NCBI RefSeq assembly: GCF_000187465.1
Contig: NZ_GL732439.1
Span: forward strand, 1,682,189-1,746,188
DNA from: Streptococcus infantis ATCC 700779
GTDB lineage: Bacteria; Bacillota; Bacilli; Lactobacillales; Streptococcaceae
Direction: 5' to 3'
DNA length: 64,000 bases
Shown: positions 62,525 to 64,000 of the stretch, piece by piece
Numbering within the stretch: position 1 is the stretch's first letter
Layout: each line of letters starts with the position of its first letter
Program-made: the position numbers and the translations under genes
Notes under the pieces: generated by a model
Told to the model about the DNA's origin: nothing
Seen by the model: the letters and a program-made list of their open reading frames with translations, nothing else
Databases searched by the model: none

Positions 62525-62938
62525 CTAAACTCCTTCAATATAATCTCTCAAAACAGTTGGTAGTTCTTCTTTTTCATAGCCAAATTCTACCATGCCTGTT
62601 ACAAACTGTTGCAACTGTTCTTCAGAAAGTTGCTTTCGGGATTGGAGAATTAAGTCCAAATCCTCGGTGACAAAACGCCCTGCAGTCCTCTTGGTGTATA
62701 CGAAGCCTTCTCTTTCTAAGTCTGATAGGGCACGTTGGATGGTATTAGGATTGACCCCAGCCTCGCTAGCCAGTTCTCTGACAGTTGGCAGTTGTTGGTT
62801 GGGTTCTAGTTTATGAGAAACGATTTGCAGTTTGATCTTATCCATTATCTGCAAATAAATGGGTTTGTTGTTATCAAATGTCCATGACATCACGGTCTCC
62901 TTTCTACAACTTCTTTTTGTGTCACTTAGATAATACAA
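62525..62938 (-). CDS. GntR-family (YtrA-type) transcriptional regulator
   Basis: A short GntR protein of 137 residues with winged helix NQQLPTVRELASEAGVNPNT and no large effector domain, as in YtrA. The start may lie at the second ATG, MSWTFDNNKPIYLQIMDKIK (62890), which has a ribosome site (aaagga). Such regulators repress their own ABC operons and respond to cell-wall stress. Confidence 0.83.
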   Translation of the reverse strand: MYYLSDTKRSCRKETVMSWTFDNNKPIYLQIMDKIKLQIVSHKLEPNQQLPTVRELASEAGVNPNTIQRALSDLEREGFVYTKRTAGRFVTEDLDLILQSRKQLSEEQLQQFVTGMVEFGYEKEELPTVLRDYIEGV

Positions 62939-62974
62939 CTAAACAAAAAACTTGTCAAGCCAAAAGGAGAATTA

Positions 62975-63004
62975 TTTTGGGAATTGCTTAAAAAATGGTA
63001 TAAT
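62975..63004 (+). promoter_or_regulatory. Promoter of nrdR-dnaB
   Basis: TTTTGG and TATAAT 18 bp apart with TGG before the -10. It lies inside the long open frame, so the nrdR start at 62952 is ruled out. Confidence 0.6.
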
Positions 63005-63032
63005 GAAAAGGAAACGACAAGGAGGGGAAGGC

Positions 63033-63506
63033 ATGCGTTGTCCAAAATGTGGCGCTACAAAATCAAGTGTTATCGATAGCCGTCAGGCTGAAGAAGGAAA
63101 TACGATTAGAAGAAGACGTGAGTGTGAAGAATGTCAACATCGTTTTACGACCTATGAACGTGTAGAAGAGAGAACGCTGGTTGTGGTCAAGAAGGATGGC
63201 ACACGGGAGCAGTTCTCCAGAGATAAAATCTTTAACGGGATTATTCGTTCGGCTCAAAAACGTCCTGTGTCTAGTGATGAGATTGGCATGGTGGTCAATC
63301 GCATCGAACAAAAACTCCTCAGTCGCAATGATAATGAAATTCAAAGTGAAGATATTGGTTCTCTGGTCATGGAAGAATTGGCTGAACTGGATGAAATCAC
63401 TTACGTTCGTTTCGCCAGCGTCTATCGTAGCTTTAAAGACGTGAGTGAACTCGAAAATCTTCTCAAACAAATTACGCAATCTTCAAAGAAGAAAAAGGAA
63501 AAATAA
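63033..63506 (+). CDS. nrdR: NrdR, repressor of ribonucleotide reductase genes
   Basis: A protein of 157 residues with an N-terminal zinc ribbon ([17 protein letters not shown] and CEECQHRF, four cysteines) and an ATP-cone domain ([20 protein letters not shown]) that senses dATP/ATP. Represses nrd operons. Ribosome site aaggagg; the longer frame crosses the promoter. Its stop touches the dnaB start. Confidence 0.96.
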   Translation: MRCPKCGATKSSVIDSRQAEEGNTIRRRRECEECQHRFTTYERVEERTLVVVKKDGTREQFSRDKIFNGIIRSAQKRPVSSDEIGMVVNRIEQKLLSRNDNEIQSEDIGSLVMEELAELDEITYVRFASVYRSFKDVSELENLLKQITQSSKKKKEK

Positions 63507-64000
63507 ATGAAGCCTAATGATCGTTTTTCTTTTCTAAAGAATAATCGGGTGTCGCAAGATCCCACAACTTTGGTGCAGTGCTACCTCCCGATTATCGGTC
63601 AGGATGCGCTGAGTCTTTACCTTTATACCTTAGCTTTTTGGGATGATGGACAAAAAGAACACCTGTTTGCAGCTATCCTCAATCATCTCAATTTTGGGAT
63701 GGACAGGCTATTAAAGGCTTTTAAAATCTTATCAGCCTTCAATTTGGTTACCCTTTATCAAAAGGGTGACGGTTATGAACTTGCTATTCATCCAACGCTT
63801 TCTAGCTCAGATTTCTTGCGTCATACGGTTTATCGTACCTTATTGGAGAAAAAAATCGGTGAGCCAGCAGTTTCTGATTTGCGCCAAGAGCAGGCAGGCG
63901 GAGAGCCTTTGACTGTTCCTTTGAGTCAGGCCTTTCCAGAGATAGAAGAATTGGCTAGTCATGATGAGACACCAGTAAAAGCTGATTTTAAAAATGATTT
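63507..64000 (+). CDS. dnaB: Replication initiation/membrane attachment protein DnaB (partial)
   Basis: The first 164 codons; the gene runs off the right edge. The start is ATG immediately after the nrdR stop. The N-terminus MKPNDRFSFLKNNRVSQDPT and the winged-helix YLPIIGQDALSLYLYTLAFW identify the Gram-positive DnaB/DnaD family helicase-loading protein, which with DnaI loads DnaC helicase at the origin. The pairing nrdR-dnaB-dnaI is conserved in streptococci. Confidence 0.9.
   Translation, partial: MKPNDRFSFLKNNRVSQDPTTLVQCYLPIIGQDALSLYLYTLAFWDDGQKEHLFAAILNHLNFGMDRLLKAFKILSAFNLVTLYQKGDGYELAIHPTLSSSDFLRHTVYRTLLEKKIGEPAVSDLRQEQAGGEPLTVPLSQAFPEIEELASHDETPVKADFKND

Overview
The window looks like chromosomal DNA of a Streptococcus of the mitis group, close to S. 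pneumoniae, S. mitis and S. oralis. Supporting this are near-identical gene products and gene orders (rpsL-rpsG-fusA-polC, argS/argR-mutS, nrdR-dnaB), many extended -10 promoters (TGnTATAAT), a complete BOX element (A-B-C) at 56056-56213, and the TCS07-type two-component system next to nrdI. Most genes are ordinary core genes; identifications come from reading the proteins, not from a database search.

Layout. 0-3 kb: a CadC-type metal sensor, then an envelope-stress cluster (GlsB, AmaP, DUF2273, Asp23/Gls24, CsbD). 3.3-8.6 kb: YesL-like protein, YesM/YesN-type two-component system, a membrane protein, nrdI. 8.9-14.7 kb: argS, argR, mutS, and a LytTR/DUF3021 pair. 14.8-22.8 kb: the str operon (rpsL, rpsG), fusA and polC. 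22.8-27.7 kb: an accessory island between polC and pepS holding a DnaA-like protein with a ruined P-loop, a WYL-domain regulator and two overlapping DUF262 genes, the second with an HNH-type (DUF1524) C-terminus. It reads as an uncharacterised GmrSD-related defence operon under a palindromic operator. 27.8-36.5 kb: pepS, a second GlsB gene, a LysR regulator with an apparently leaderless mRNA, queA, a lipoprotein, and a three-gene oxidoreductase/hydrolase/SDR operon that shares a 25-bp operator with its Rrf2 regulator.

36.7-47.9 kb is an integrated element sitting at the 3' end of tRNA-Lys(CUU). It is bounded by a 31/32-bp direct repeat and carries a tyrosine integrase, a DUF3173 excisionase-like protein, a Rep_trans-type initiator/relaxase with a strongly structured upstream region, and an XRE repressor. 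It appears to be a tandem of two related elements. The first is truncated (left-end repeat, metallophosphoesterase, repressor tail). The second is complete and carries a SAP/DUF6434 protein and a lantibiotic locus. That locus keeps its two-component system and immunity transporter (FEG type), but the modification gene, most of the exporter and the end of the precursor have been deleted, fusing the precursor leader to the exporter tail.

47.9-64 kb returns to the core: tRNA-Lys, 6S RNA, rarA, DUF3013, Nudix, GNAT, prmA-rsmE, an acetoin reductase, an HxlR/NTF2-like divergon, an aquaporin, queCDEF behind an attenuator-like leader, trxA-DUF4649, a MarR regulator beside lrgAB, a GntR-ABC operon, nrdR and the start of dnaB. 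QueCDEF (preQ1 synthesis) and QueA (epoxyqueuosine step) are both present, so most of the queuosine pathway lies in this window. No CRISPR array, rRNA or intact insertion sequence was seen.
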